In this document: piece by piece, positions 1 through 9,183 of the stretch
How positions within the stretch are numbered: position 1 is the first letter of the stretch
Layout: the number at the start of each line of letters is the position of its first letter
Assembly (NCBI RefSeq): GCF_001563285.1
Contig: NZ_CP005188.1
Coordinates: 2,547,501-2,611,500 of the forward strand
Origin: Sphingobium sp. MI1205
Lineage (GTDB): Bacteria; Pseudomonadota; Alphaproteobacteria; Sphingomonadales; Sphingomonadaceae
DNA: 64,000 nucleotides
Direction: 5' to 3'
Notes under the pieces: model-generated
Seen by the model: the letters and a program-made list of their open reading frames with translations, nothing else
What the model was told of the DNA's origin: nothing
The model's database searches: none
Made by a program: the position numbers and the translations under genes

Positions 1-630
1 AACGACTTCATCGTTTGCCTTGGCTATAAGGGTTACATGATAAAGGAGTATTTCGCGAATTACTTCCTTCACACCGCTGACGTAACGATCGATCTGAAGA
101 ACAATAATATCGAGGTTCATCAAAACTGGAGCGAACCGTGGCGGATTACGCTGGTCGATACGGGAGCCGATACGCAGACAGGCGGAAGGCTCAAGGCCGT
201 CGCCAATCATCTTGCCGACGGGGAGCCCTTCTGTTTCACCTATGGCGACGGCGTCGCCGATATCGATATTGGCCACCTTATCGATTTTCACCGCGATCAT
301 GGGAAAAGTGCCACGATTACGGCGGTCGCGCCTCCCGGCCGGTTCGGCGCAATCGAATTTGACGGCGAATTGGTCCGCAGCTTTCGGGAAAAGCCTGCGG
401 GCGATGGCGGCCTGATCAATGGGGGCTTCTTCGTTGCGGACCGGTCCGTGATCGAATTGATCGACGGCCCCGAAACGATTTGGGAGCAAAAGCCCCTGGA
501 GCAACTCGCAGCCACTGGCGAACTCGTTGCCTATCGTCATGACAGTTTCTGGCACCCGATGGACACGCTACGTGACAAGCTCTACCTAGAATCGCTTTGG
601 GACCAAGGTGCACCTTGGAAAAGATGGTGA
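1..630 (+). CDS. rfbF: Glucose-1-phosphate cytidylyltransferase, 5' end cut by window
   Basis: It makes CDP-glucose from glucose-1-phosphate and CTP in the cytoplasm, the first step towards CDP-3,6-dideoxyhexoses. The reading frame is open from base 1 and begins inside the conserved stretch FIVCLGYKG just before the internal Met at 37, so the N-terminal ~50 residues with the nucleotide-binding glycine-rich signature lie outside the window. Typical family motifs follow: TGADTQTGGR, FCFTYGDGVADIDI and the PPGRFGAIE segment. The visible 209 residues end with the usual WHPMDTLRDK region. The stop overlaps the rfbG start by 7 bases, as in translationally coupled operons. The downstream dehydratase and RfbH support the assignment. 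Confidence 0.93.
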   Translation, partial: NDFIVCLGYKGYMIKEYFANYFLHTADVTIDLKNNNIEVHQNWSEPWRITLVDTGADTQTGGRLKAVANHLADGEPFCFTYGDGVADIDIGHLIDFHRDHGKSATITAVAPPGRFGAIEFDGELVRSFREKPAGDGGLINGGFFVADRSVIELIDGPETIWEQKPLEQLAATGELVAYRHDSFWHPMDTLRDKLYLESLWDQGAPWKRW

Positions 631-1703
631 ACGCTGCTTTGTGGGAAGGCCGGCGAGTATTCGTGACCGGCCATACCGGTTTCAAGGGCGGGTGGCTTTC
701 CCTGTGGCTGCAGCGACTAGGCGCCCATGTCACGGGTTTGTCTCTCCCCGCCCCTACGCAGCCCAGCTTCTTCGAGCAGACGCGCCTCAGCGAGTTGGTC
801 CACCATATCGAAGGCGACATTCGCGATGAGCGGACGGTAGCGGATGCTATCGAAGCCGCGCGGCCGGAGATCGTCTTCCATCTCGCTGCCCAGCCTCTGG
901 TACGCTATTCCTACGCCAATCCGGTTGAAACGTACGCGACCAACGTGATGGGGACGGTGCACGTGCTTGAAGCATGCCGAACCAGCGATAGCGTCCAAGC
1001 TGTGGTCTGCGTCACGACGGACAAATGCTATGAAAATCGCGAATGGGTCTGGCCCTATCGCGAGAGTGATCCGATGGGCGGATACGATCCATACAGCAGC
1101 AGCAAGGGAGCGGCAGAACTCGCCATAGCCGCCTATCGGCGCTCTTACCCCAGGAAGGCGAAGATCGCGTCCGCGCGCGCAGGTAATGTGATCGGCGGCG
1201 GCGATTGGGCAGAGGATCGCCTGATCCCGGACATCATACGCGCGCTCATTGCGGGCGAACGGCCAGTAATTCGCAACCCGGCATCGATCCGACCTTGGCA
1301 GCATGTTCTTGAGGCGCTGTCAGGCTATCTCGCGATCGGAGAACGATTGCTCGAAGGCCATGATGAGATGGCGGCGGCCTGGAATTTCGGTCCGTCAGAT
1401 GATGACACCCAACCTGTGAGCTGGATCGTTGATCAGATACTTGCCGCGTGGGGAGCCGAAGGCGCCTGGGAGCGGCCGTCTGCTCCTCAACCGCACGAAG
1501 CCGTCCTGCTGCGGCTCGATTCCAGCAAGGCGCGCAGCGAATTGGGTTGGCGGCCGAAGCTCAGCCTAAACGAAGCATTAACCAAAATAGTGGATTGGCA
1601 TAAGGACGTGGCGCGAGGCGGAGACGCCCGCGCAATCAGTCTGCGTCAGATTGACGAATATATGGCGAGGCGTGCTGGGGTGAGCGAGGATCAATGGGCG
1701 TGA
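624..1703 (+). CDS. rfbG: CDP-glucose 4,6-dehydratase
   Basis: An NAD-dependent short-chain dehydrogenase-type dehydratase that converts CDP-glucose to CDP-4-keto-6-deoxyglucose. The protein is about 359 residues, normal for the family. The Rossmann motif [10 protein letters not shown] lies at residues 15-24 and the catalytic YSSSK at 157-161, with the [11 protein letters not shown] stretch typical of RfbG. The ATG at 624 was chosen over an upstream frame opening at 597 because the conserved sequence starts there and it overlaps the rfbF stop (ATGGTGA). The product feeds RfbH, encoded next with a 10-base overlap. Confidence 0.95.
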   Translation: MVNAALWEGRRVFVTGHTGFKGGWLSLWLQRLGAHVTGLSLPAPTQPSFFEQTRLSELVHHIEGDIRDERTVADAIEAARPEIVFHLAAQPLVRYSYANPVETYATNVMGTVHVLEACRTSDSVQAVVCVTTDKCYENREWVWPYRESDPMGGYDPYSSSKGAAELAIAAYRRSYPRKAKIASARAGNVIGGGDWAEDRLIPDIIRALIAGERPVIRNPASIRPWQHVLEALSGYLAIGERLLEGHDEMAAAWNFGPSDDDTQPVSWIVDQILAAWGAEGAWERPSAPQPHEAVLLRLDSSKARSELGWRPKLSLNEALTKIVDWHKDVARGGDARAISLRQIDEYMARRAGVSEDQWA

Positions 1704-3067
1704 ACGATATTTCTGGAGCCGCGCAGTTGCAGGCTCTTGCCGAACAATCGGATGAAGCGCAGTTGCGCACTCTCATCCTGGATTTGGTCGGGGAATATGC
1801 GCGCCGCCATCATGCTCCTCATACCTTCGTACCTGGAGAAAGCCCGGTGCCGGTTTCCGGCAAGGTTTACGGTGCGGAGGACATGCAGGCCCTTGTCGAT
1901 TCATCGCTGGATTTCTGGCTGACAACGGGACGGTTCAATGCCGCTTTCGAGGAAAGGCTAGCAGCGCGCATCGGTGTAGAGCATGCGCTCACGACCAATT
2001 CGGGCTCTTCGGCTAACCTGCTGGCGCTCTCGTCGCTCTGCTCCCATTATCTCAGAGGAGACGCGCTTAAACCAGGCGATGAGGTGATTACAGTCGCCAC
2101 GGGTTTCCCGACCACGGTCAATCCCGCGCTTCAATATGGACTAGTCCCGGTCTTCGTTGATGTCGATATTCCGACCTATAACATTAAGCCGGACGCGATC
2201 GAGGCGGCTGTGTCAAGCCGGACTCGCGCCATCATGATCGCTCACACGCTCGGCAATCCTTTCGACCTTGGTGAGGTGATGCGGGTCGCGGAGAAATATG
2301 ATCTCTGGGTGGTCGAAGACTGCTGCGATGCGCTCGGCGCCACTTATGGCGGGCAAAATGTGGGGACGTTCGGCGACATCGGCACCTTGAGCTTCTACCC
2401 TGCCCATCACATCACCATGGGCGAAGGGGGAGCGGTCTTCACTGATAAGCCGCGGCTCAAACGCGTCATTGAATCCATGCGCGACTGGGGCCGAGACTGT
2501 TGGTGCGCTCCGGGCATGGACAATACCTGTGGCAAGCGCTTCTGCCGCAAGCTCGGCGATCTGCCGATGGGCTACGACCATAAATATACCTACAGCCACT
2601 GCGGCTATAATCTGAAGATCACCGACATGCAGGCGGCGGTCGGTCTCGCGCAACTCGATCGGCTCGACGGTTTCATCGCGGCCCGGCAGCGCAATTTCGA
2701 TCTCTTGACGCAGCTGCTGAGACCATTTGAGGATCTGTTCATCCTGCCCAAGGCCACGGCGAACAGCGAGCCGTCCTGGTTCGGGTATCCAATTTCCATT
2801 CGCGAAGGCGCACCCTTCGCGCGCGACGATCTGGTCCGGCATCTTGATGCGCACCGCATCGGAACACGGCTCCTGTTCGGCGGCAATCTGATCCGCCAAC
2901 CCTACATGCGGGGACGCAATTATCGTGTCGTCGGCTCTCTCGACAATGCTGATTTCGTGACAGAAAGGACTTTCTGGATCGGCCTTTATCCGGGGCTAGG
3001 CGAGCTTCATCTGGAATATGTGGCCGAAACGTTAGAGGGTTTTTTAAGGAACTATGTTAATTACTAG
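1694..3067 (+). CDS. rfbH: CDP-4-keto-6-deoxyglucose 3-dehydrase (E1)
   Basis: A PMP-dependent, iron-sulfur dehydrase of the DegT/DnrJ/EryC1 fold that removes the C3 hydroxyl of CDP-4-keto-6-deoxyglucose. At 457 residues it has the usual length. The lysine that normally binds PLP is replaced by histidine in [14 protein letters not shown] (His238), the hallmark of E1 dehydrases. A Cys group at 269, 271, 279 and 284 fits the [2Fe-2S] ligand region. The family needs an NADH-dependent reductase (E3, DdhD/AscD type) that is not visible in this window, so it may be encoded upstream or elsewhere. The gene overlaps rfbG. Confidence 0.94.
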   Translation: MGVNDISGAAQLQALAEQSDEAQLRTLILDLVGEYARRHHAPHTFVPGESPVPVSGKVYGAEDMQALVDSSLDFWLTTGRFNAAFEERLAARIGVEHALTTNSGSSANLLALSSLCSHYLRGDALKPGDEVITVATGFPTTVNPALQYGLVPVFVDVDIPTYNIKPDAIEAAVSSRTRAIMIAHTLGNPFDLGEVMRVAEKYDLWVVEDCCDALGATYGGQNVGTFGDIGTLSFYPAHHITMGEGGAVFTDKPRLKRVIESMRDWGRDCWCAPGMDNTCGKRFCRKLGDLPMGYDHKYTYSHCGYNLKITDMQAAVGLAQLDRLDGFIAARQRNFDLLTQLLRPFEDLFILPKATANSEPSWFGYPISIREGAPFARDDLVRHLDAHRIGTRLLFGGNLIRQPYMRGRNYRVVGSLDNADFVTERTFWIGLYPGLGELHLEYVAETLEGFLRNYVNY

Positions 3068-3111
3068 GCCCTGTGACTGTGAAAGCGGTCGCTCGGCGCG
3101 GGGGAATTTTG

Positions 3112-4224
3112 GTGACTGAATCCATTTTCAACGACCTGTTCGTGCTCGAACTGGCCAATAACCATTGGGGGAAGCTTGAGCGCGGCCTGAAGATCATCCG
3201 CGATTTTTCCCGCGTGGTGAAATTCAACAATGTGCACGCCGCGATCAAACTGCAATTCCGCGACGTCGACAATTTCATCCATCCCGAGTTCCGTGACCGG
3301 GCCGATATCCGCTACATCAAGAAGACGCTCGATACCCAGATGCCCTGGGAAAATCTGCGGTTGATGGTGGAGACGGTCCGCGACTGCGGCATGGTCACCA
3401 TGGTCACGCCATTTGATGAAGTGTCAGTCGACAAATGCGTGGAATTCGGCGTCGAGATCTTGAAGATTGCGAGCTCCGACGTCCGCGACAAGACCCTGCT
3501 GCAGAAGATGGCGTCCACCGGATTGCCCGTCATCGCCTCGTCAGGCGGGGCGAGCCTTGAACATATCGACGAGCTTGTCGAATTCTTCACTTCGCGCAAC
3601 ATCCCCTTCGCGCTGAACCACTGCGTGTCGCTCTACCCGTCCGAGGATGGCGATCTTGAACTCGATCAGATCGATTTCCTGAAGGCGCGCTACCCCGACA
3701 TCGTGATAGGTTATTCGACCCACGAATATCGCGACTGGTGGGACTCCACGCTGATCGCCTACGGCAAAGGCGCACGCACCTTCGAGCGGCATATCGACAT
3801 TGATTATGAAGGGGTGGCGGTCAGTCCTTATTGCACGAAGCCTGAGCAAGCCAACACCTGGTTCCGCGCCATGAAAAAGGCCCAGGAAATGTGCGGCGGC
3901 GGCTCTACCAAGCGACGCGCCGTTCCGGAAGGCGAGCGCCGCTATCTCGATGCACTGGTGCGTGGCGTTTACGCCAAGCGCGACCTTTCCGCAGGTGAGG
4001 TGTTGACAGCGGGCGACGTGTTTTTCGCCGTTCCTCTGCTCAAGGGGCAATTATCCACCCGCGAATTTACGGGTGGCGAGCGCCTGACCGGTCCGATTGC
4101 CGCCAATGCACCGCTGGATGTGCAAAGCGTTGACGCACCGGCTCTTCGCGATCCGGCGCTGCTCGATCTAATCCTCGATCGGGGGCTCGACATCTCGACG
4201 GCTCGAACGGCGATCGCCTCCTGA
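3112..4224 (+). CDS. NeuB-family (sialic acid synthase-like) aldolase with SAF domain
   Basis: The N-terminal two thirds form a NeuB-type TIM barrel (ELANNHWGKLERGLKII, then AIKLQF, KIASSDV, PVIASSGGAS, NHCVSLYPS, IGYSTHE), and the C-terminal ~70 residues form an antifreeze-like SAF domain (RGVYAKRDLSAGEVLTAGDV). The family condenses phosphoenolpyruvate with an N-acyl-hexosamine to give a nonulosonic acid. The real substrate here is unknown, because no other sialic or legionaminic acid genes are visible. The GTG at 3112 has a GGGGGA ribosome site 6 bases upstream; an in-frame GTG at 3073 lacks one. Length is 370 residues. The setting between rfbH and a ThDP enzyme suggests work on an unusual sugar in this operon. 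Confidence 0.82.
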   Translation: MTESIFNDLFVLELANNHWGKLERGLKIIRDFSRVVKFNNVHAAIKLQFRDVDNFIHPEFRDRADIRYIKKTLDTQMPWENLRLMVETVRDCGMVTMVTPFDEVSVDKCVEFGVEILKIASSDVRDKTLLQKMASTGLPVIASSGGASLEHIDELVEFFTSRNIPFALNHCVSLYPSEDGDLELDQIDFLKARYPDIVIGYSTHEYRDWWDSTLIAYGKGARTFERHIDIDYEGVAVSPYCTKPEQANTWFRAMKKAQEMCGGGSTKRRAVPEGERRYLDALVRGVYAKRDLSAGEVLTAGDVFFAVPLLKGQLSTREFTGGERLTGPIAANAPLDVQSVDAPALRDPALLDLILDRGLDISTARTAIAS

Positions 4225-4273
4225 CATGGGCGAGATGGCGCGAGCAGGCGAATTTGAACTGGGGCAGGAGCCG

Positions 4274-6130
4274 ATGATAGCCAACGCCCGCATGCGATTG
4301 GCGGACTATGTCGCCCGCCGGATCGCGGAACATGGCATTCGCCATGTCTTCATGCTGACTGGCGGCGGGGCCATGCACCTTAACGACGCGCTCGGCCGCG
4401 GTCAGGGTTTGCATTACGTCTGCTGCCATCATGAGCAGGCAGCGGCCATGGCGGCCGAAAGCTATGCTCGCCTCTCCGGGCGGATGGCGGCGGTCAACGT
4501 GACGACGGGACCCGGGGGGATCAACGCCCTCAATGGCGTACATGGGGCCTACACCGATTCCATTCCGATGCTCATATTGTCGGGTCAGGTGAAGCGGGAG
4601 ACGCTGCGGCACAACGCCACGGTCCTCGTCCGCCAGCTCGGGGATCAAGAGGCCGACATCAGCGACATGGTGAAATCCATCACCAAATTCGCGGTGACCG
4701 TTTCTAGCCCTCTGGACATCCGCTACCTGCTGGAAAAGGCGCTCTGGCTTGCCGAGAGCGGCCGCCCTGGCCCGGTGTGGCTTGACATTCCCATCGATAT
4801 CCAATCGTCGCTCATCGATCCGTCGCAATTGCGCGGCTTTGATCCCGTGGCTGAGGGCTATGGGAAAGACTATGCGGTCCCCGGCGAATATGGCTGGCTG
4901 ACCGGCGTCGATTTAGAACGAACTGCACGGGATGTCGTCTCCGCGATCCGTCAGGCGCATCGCCCCGTCCTGATGCCGGGCACGGGCATTCGCTTGGCGG
5001 GCATGTACGAGCCCTTCCTTGAACTGGCCGATAAGCTCGGCATCGCGATTGCCCCGGCCTGGAACGCGCAGGACCTCGTTCCCGACGATCACCCTCTTTA
5101 CGTCGGCCGACCCGGCACTGTTGGCGACCGGTCAGGCAATTTTGCCGTTCAGTGCAGCGATCTCCTGCTAGTTCTGGGCTGCCGCCTTAATATTCGCCAG
5201 ATCAGCTACAATTATGCCGGGTTCGCGCCCAACGCGAAGAAGATCATGGTTGATGTCGATGCGCCCGAGCTGTTCAAGCCGACCATATCGATCGACATGC
5301 CTATCCACGCCGACCTGCGAACCTTCATACCGGCGTTGATCAAGACGCTTGACGGCTATGAAGCCCCCTCTTCCCATCGCACCTATGTCGATTGGGCAAT
5401 GGAGCGCCGTCACCGCTATCCTGCTGTACTGCCCGAATATTGGGAAACGCATGGCGTCGTGAATCCCTATTGCTTCACCGAAAGTCTCTTCGACCAACTT
5501 GAACCCGACGAGGTCATCGTGATGGCCGATGCTACCGCAGCCGTGGTCACGGTGCAGGCGGCAAAGCTCAAAAAGGGCCAGCGCCTCTATTCAAACTCGG
5601 GCGCGGCCTCCATGGGTTATGATCTGCCTGCGACCATCGGAGCTTGGCATGCTATGCCTCTAGGTGCCGAGCGGATCATCTGCCTCGCCGGCGATGGAAG
5701 CATCATGCAGAATCTGCAGGAGCTGCAGACGATCGTCGGCCAAGGGATCCCCGCAAAGGTCTTCCTATACAATAACTCCGGCTATCACTCGATCCGCCAA
5801 ACGCAGCAGGCTTATTTCGATGGCCACTCCGTCGGCTGCGGACCTGACTCCGGTGTGACCTTCCCTGACTTCGGCAAGGTGGCGCAGGCTTTTGGCTTCG
5901 CCTACACGCGCACCTCCGAGCATGAGGACATGGCCCGTGCTATCGCGGAAACCCTCACAGCCCCGGGTGCAGCACTGTGCGAAATCTTTATCGACAAGGA
6001 CCAGAATTTCGCTCCGAAGGTGTCATCGCGACGCCTGGAAGACGGCAGCATGGTCACCGCCCCCCTTCACGACCTCGCCCCGTTTCTCCCACGAGAGGAA
6101 TTGGCCGAAGCGATGCGAGTGCCGGAATGA
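4274..6130 (+). CDS. Thiamine-diphosphate enzyme, acetolactate synthase-like
   Basis: A 618-residue ThDP enzyme with the three-domain POX/AHAS layout. The catalytic Glu is in CCHHEQAAAMAAES (Glu54). The ThDP/Mg motif starts as AGDGSIMQNLQELQ near residue 472 and ends with LYNNSGY. ATG 4274 was chosen because CAGGAG sits just before it; an ATG at 4226 in the same frame has no ribosome site. In yersiniose synthesis YerE, a ThDP enzyme of this fold, adds a two-carbon unit from pyruvate to CDP-3,6-dideoxy-4-ketoglucose. With rfbFGH upstream, a similar branching step is a reasonable inference, but ordinary keto-acid decarboxylation cannot be excluded. The stop overlaps the next start (ATGATGA). 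Confidence 0.85.
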   Translation: MIANARMRLADYVARRIAEHGIRHVFMLTGGGAMHLNDALGRGQGLHYVCCHHEQAAAMAAESYARLSGRMAAVNVTTGPGGINALNGVHGAYTDSIPMLILSGQVKRETLRHNATVLVRQLGDQEADISDMVKSITKFAVTVSSPLDIRYLLEKALWLAESGRPGPVWLDIPIDIQSSLIDPSQLRGFDPVAEGYGKDYAVPGEYGWLTGVDLERTARDVVSAIRQAHRPVLMPGTGIRLAGMYEPFLELADKLGIAIAPAWNAQDLVPDDHPLYVGRPGTVGDRSGNFAVQCSDLLLVLGCRLNIRQISYNYAGFAPNAKKIMVDVDAPELFKPTISIDMPIHADLRTFIPALIKTLDGYEAPSSHRTYVDWAMERRHRYPAVLPEYWETHGVVNPYCFTESLFDQLEPDEVIVMADATAAVVTVQAAKLKKGQRLYSNSGAASMGYDLPATIGAWHAMPLGAERIICLAGDGSIMQNLQELQTIVGQGIPAKVFLYNNSGYHSIRQTQQAYFDGHSVGCGPDSGVTFPDFGKVAQAFGFAYTRTSEHEDMARAIAETLTAPGAALCEIFIDKDQNFAPKVSSRRLEDGSMVTAPLHDLAPFLPREELAEAMRVPE

Positions 6131-6813
6131 TGAAACCTCTTCAGAACATCATCTTCGATCTCGACGGCACCCTCATCGACAGCGCGCCGGTGTTCGTGGA
6201 CATTCTCAATGAAATGCTGCGGGAGCGCGGTAGTATCCGGCAAGTCGGACTTCCTGAAATCCGGCAGTTTGCAAGCCTGGGCGGTCCAGCCTTGGTCGGC
6301 GGCGTTCTCGCGCAGGAATGTGGCGATCTACGGCAGGAGGTAGCTGACTTCCGCGCACGCTATGCGCTGTACAAGACGCCGGTCAAATCCTTGTACGAAG
6401 GGGTCGCTGATGGCGTGAAGCAGCTGGCGGCCGATGGATATCGGCTGGCCATCTGCTCCAACAAGCCTCAGCACCTTTGCGAAAAGGTGATTGGCGATCT
6501 GGACCTGACCGCGCATTTTCCGGTTATCGTCGGCAGCTCTCCCGATCGCATGGCCAAGCCCGCACCCGATTTGATGGAACTTGTGATGGCGGGGCTTGTT
6601 ACGACGCCGGCAGAATGCCTCTATGTCGGAGACAGTGAAATCGATCACGCGCTGGCCAAGGCTACGGGTGTCCGCTTTGCCTTTGTTACCTACGGCTATG
6701 CGAGCGATCAATTTACTGCTGATCCATCCGAACAGTTCGGCCGGTTTTCCGATCTTGTGCAATTCTTCAAGGACGAAGGAGCACGCGTTCAGTCCACGCG
6801 CGGCGCCGCTTAG
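6127..6813 (+). CDS. HAD-family phosphatase
   Basis: A 228-residue HAD hydrolase of the phosphoglycolate phosphatase type. Motif I is FDLDGTLIDS (nucleophile Asp11, acid Asp13), motif II is around AICSNK, the motif III lysine is in RMAKPAPD and motif IV is YVGDSEID. It starts at an ATG overlapping the preceding stop; longer upstream readings in this frame overlap the ThDP gene and lack family similarity. The likely role is to dephosphorylate a sugar or acyl intermediate of this operon. The substrate cannot be read from sequence. Confidence 0.88.
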   Translation: MMKPLQNIIFDLDGTLIDSAPVFVDILNEMLRERGSIRQVGLPEIRQFASLGGPALVGGVLAQECGDLRQEVADFRARYALYKTPVKSLYEGVADGVKQLAADGYRLAICSNKPQHLCEKVIGDLDLTAHFPVIVGSSPDRMAKPAPDLMELVMAGLVTTPAECLYVGDSEIDHALAKATGVRFAFVTYGYASDQFTADPSEQFGRFSDLVQFFKDEGARVQSTRGAA

Positions 6814-6827
6814 AAAGGCAAAGCAAG

Positions 6828-7799
6828 GTGGCCTTTACCGCCCATGTAGCCAAAGCCTTGCAGAAGAACGAGCATCGTATCGTTCTGACTGGAGCAAGCG
6901 GGTGGCTCGGTCGCGCAACTTTGGACTTGTTGCAAGATGCGCTTGGCGATGCGTTTGCTGAACGGGTTTTCTGTTTCGGATCGCGACAGGCTGAGCTGCG
7001 CCTCTCCGACACGCAGCAAATCCTGCAACAGCCGCTCATTAATCTCAGGGAACTGCCCTCGCGGCCAACATATCTGCTCCACCTGGCTTTCCTTACGAAG
7101 GACCGGGCCGAAACCATGTCGGAGGTCGATTACTGCGCTGCCAACCGGGCCATCCGGCAGTCGGTCCTAGAGACTCTGGATCCGATCGGTGTGGAGGCAG
7201 CATTCATCGCTTCCTCCGGCGCTGCCCACTTCGCGGATGATCCGTTAGCCAAGCCTGCCATGCAGCTGTACGGAATATTGAAGCGGGAAGACGAAGACGC
7301 CTTCGCAGCTTGGGCCGACTGTAGCGGTAAAAGCCTGGCGATTGCTCGCATCTTCAACGTGTCTGGCCCCCACGTTAACAAGCTGCCGAGCTATGCTTTA
7401 TCCTCCTTCATCCTGGATGCTCTTGCAGGGCGACCGGTGACGGTCCAGGCCCGGCATGATGTTCGACGCGGTTATGTTGCTATCCGCGAGTTGATGTCGC
7501 TCATTTTTGCGCTGCTGCTTGAACAGAAGGTTGAAATCATTCGCTTCGACAGCGGCGGAGAGGATATTGAACTCGGGGAGCTTGCTTCTGCGATCGCATC
7601 CCCGCTGGGCTGCTCCATCGAACGGCCTAACCGGAGCGATGGTCCCGCAGATGTCTATCTGGGCGACGACCTAAACTATCAACGGCTCCTGGACGAGCAC
7701 CATATAGACCGCGTTTCGCTTGCCGAACAGATCAACGAAACCACCGCCTTCTTGAAAAGTGCCTCAGTCTCAGACGCCCCACAGGACTCCTATGCTTAA
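6828..7799 (+). CDS. NAD(P)-dependent epimerase/dehydratase (extended SDR)
   Basis: A 323-residue extended short-chain dehydrogenase. The Rossmann motif TGASGWLG is at 21-28, a Ser-rich strand (FIASSGAAH) precedes the catalytic YGILK (Tyr148, Lys152), and a VSGPHVNKLPSYALSSFI substrate-domain stretch follows. It probably reduces or epimerises a nucleotide-activated keto sugar made by the upstream genes, the role YerF plays in the yersiniose pathway; this is inference from neighbours. The GTG at 6828 lies 14 bases after the HAD stop with a weak AAGCAAGG site. Confidence 0.85.
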   Translation: MAFTAHVAKALQKNEHRIVLTGASGWLGRATLDLLQDALGDAFAERVFCFGSRQAELRLSDTQQILQQPLINLRELPSRPTYLLHLAFLTKDRAETMSEVDYCAANRAIRQSVLETLDPIGVEAAFIASSGAAHFADDPLAKPAMQLYGILKREDEDAFAAWADCSGKSLAIARIFNVSGPHVNKLPSYALSSFILDALAGRPVTVQARHDVRRGYVAIRELMSLIFALLLEQKVEIIRFDSGGEDIELGELASAIASPLGCSIERPNRSDGPADVYLGDDLNYQRLLDEHHIDRVSLAEQINETTAFLKSASVSDAPQDSYA

Positions 7800-8739
7800 A
7801 CCCTCCACGACGCCTGAAATTTCAGTTGTCATTCCCTGCCTCAACGAGGAGGAGAATGCCGCAGCGATAGCCACTGCCGTGACGAAGCAGTTGGAGATGC
7901 TCACAGACAACTTCGAGATCATTTTCATCGACAATGGCTCAACAGACAGAACGACCGAAATTGTGCGGAGCCTCTGCGCAGCTGACGGCCGCATCCGCTT
8001 GATCGTGAACACCCGCAATTTCGGGCAGTTGCGCTCACCCGCCCACGCTCTTTTCCAGGCGAAAGGCCGAGGAATTATCGGAATCGCTGCGGACTTCCAG
8101 GACCCGCCCGAACTTATTCCTGAACTCGTCAGGCGTTGGCGAGCTGGAACAGAGATCGTCCTCGGAGTCAGCGAAACTAAGAAGTCATCCCCTCTTTACT
8201 CAAGCCTGCGCAAGCTGTCGTATGACCTGCAGCGCAAATTTGGCGACTATCCAATCGTACCTAACGCAACGGGTTTCGGCATTTATGATGCGAAGGTAAT
8301 TCGCGCGATCGCTGATCTTAACGAACCTGAGCCTTTCGTCCGGGGCCTGCTAGTAGAAACAGGCTACGCGATCGATACGATCACTTTCAAGCGCCCAGAA
8401 CGCACCGCAGGCCGCTCGAAGAATGGCTTCTTTGCCCTCCTTGATTTTGCCTTATCCGCCTTAGCCTATTCGTCAAAAGGCCTACTTCGAGCGCCGCTCT
8501 ATTTCAGCTTCATTGCCTTCGCCGCAACCTTTGTCAGCATGATGGGTGCGGCTTGGTCGATTGCCTGGGCTCAAAATCCCAGAATGTGGATGTTCGCCGC
8601 GCTGCTGGAACTTCAGTTCGGGCTTCTGTTCCTGTTTCTTGGCATCCTCGGTGTACAGGTTCGGTTGATTTCGGATCGAACTCGTGGAATGCCGCTTGTG
8701 ATCGAGCGGGAGCGCGTCAACTTCGCACCCCCGGACTGA
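7792..8739 (+). CDS. GT2 glycosyltransferase, GtrB/DPM1-like, membrane-anchored
   Basis: A 315-residue family-2 transferase. It has the N-terminal fold ISVVIPCLNEEENA, IIFIDNGSTD, and the AADFQDPPELIPELV stretch typical of polyprenyl-phosphate glycosyltransferases. Two hydrophobic segments near the C-terminus (around residues 235-300) anchor it in the inner membrane. Such enzymes load a sugar on undecaprenyl phosphate for later transfer in the periplasm. ATG 7792 has an AGGACT site and overlaps the SDR stop. The GtrA-like protein encoded next is its usual partner, supporting a lipid-linked sugar modification route. Confidence 0.9.
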   Translation: MLKPSTTPEISVVIPCLNEEENAAAIATAVTKQLEMLTDNFEIIFIDNGSTDRTTEIVRSLCAADGRIRLIVNTRNFGQLRSPAHALFQAKGRGIIGIAADFQDPPELIPELVRRWRAGTEIVLGVSETKKSSPLYSSLRKLSYDLQRKFGDYPIVPNATGFGIYDAKVIRAIADLNEPEPFVRGLLVETGYAIDTITFKRPERTAGRSKNGFFALLDFALSALAYSSKGLLRAPLYFSFIAFAATFVSMMGAAWSIAWAQNPRMWMFAALLELQFGLLFLFLGILGVQVRLISDRTRGMPLVIERERVNFAPPD

Positions 8740-8742
8740 CCT

Positions 8743-9183
8743 GTGATATCCCTCTCTTCAACAACCCTTGGAAGGCTGTGGCGCTTTTACAAGATAGGGT
8801 TCATCAACACGCTGTTTGGCTACGGCATCTACGCCCTGCTGCTGTCGGTTGGTCTGAACATGTACGCCGCTCAAATCATCGGGCATGTCATCGGGGTGAT
8901 CTTCAACTATTTCTCATATAGTTTGCATGTCTTTCGGGCCGCACCAGCCTCCAAGCTACGTTTTCTTTTTTCCTACGCCCTGAACTATATGGTGGGCCTT
9001 GCAAGCCTTGCGCTGGCGGCAACCATCCTATCCTCGCCCTACCTTGCAGGTCTGTTGGCAATGGTGATCACCTCCGTCATCAATTTCATCATTCTGCAGA
9101 GGTATGTTTTCACTTCGGATCGCATGCAATCCCATTCCAGAAGTGCAGCGGCAGGCAGTGAGAGTATCAACAATGCATCCTAG
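8743..9183 (+). CDS. GtrA-family membrane protein
   Basis: A 146-residue protein with four predicted membrane helices (IGFINTLFGYGIYALLLSVG, AAQIIGHVIGVIFNYFSY, FSYALNYMVGLASLALAAT, MVITSVINFIILQRYVF). The Arg-Phe/Lys-containing first helix and the NY-FSY turn are typical of the GtrA/DPMS family. GtrA proteins are thought to flip or assist polyprenyl-phosphate sugars made by GtrB-type enzymes. It starts with GTG 4 bases after the upstream stop and overlaps the next gene by 11 bases, which supports one operon. Confidence 0.88.
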   Translation: MISLSSTTLGRLWRFYKIGFINTLFGYGIYALLLSVGLNMYAAQIIGHVIGVIFNYFSYSLHVFRAAPASKLRFLFSYALNYMVGLASLALAATILSSPYLAGLLAMVITSVINFIILQRYVFTSDRMQSHSRSAAAGSESINNAS

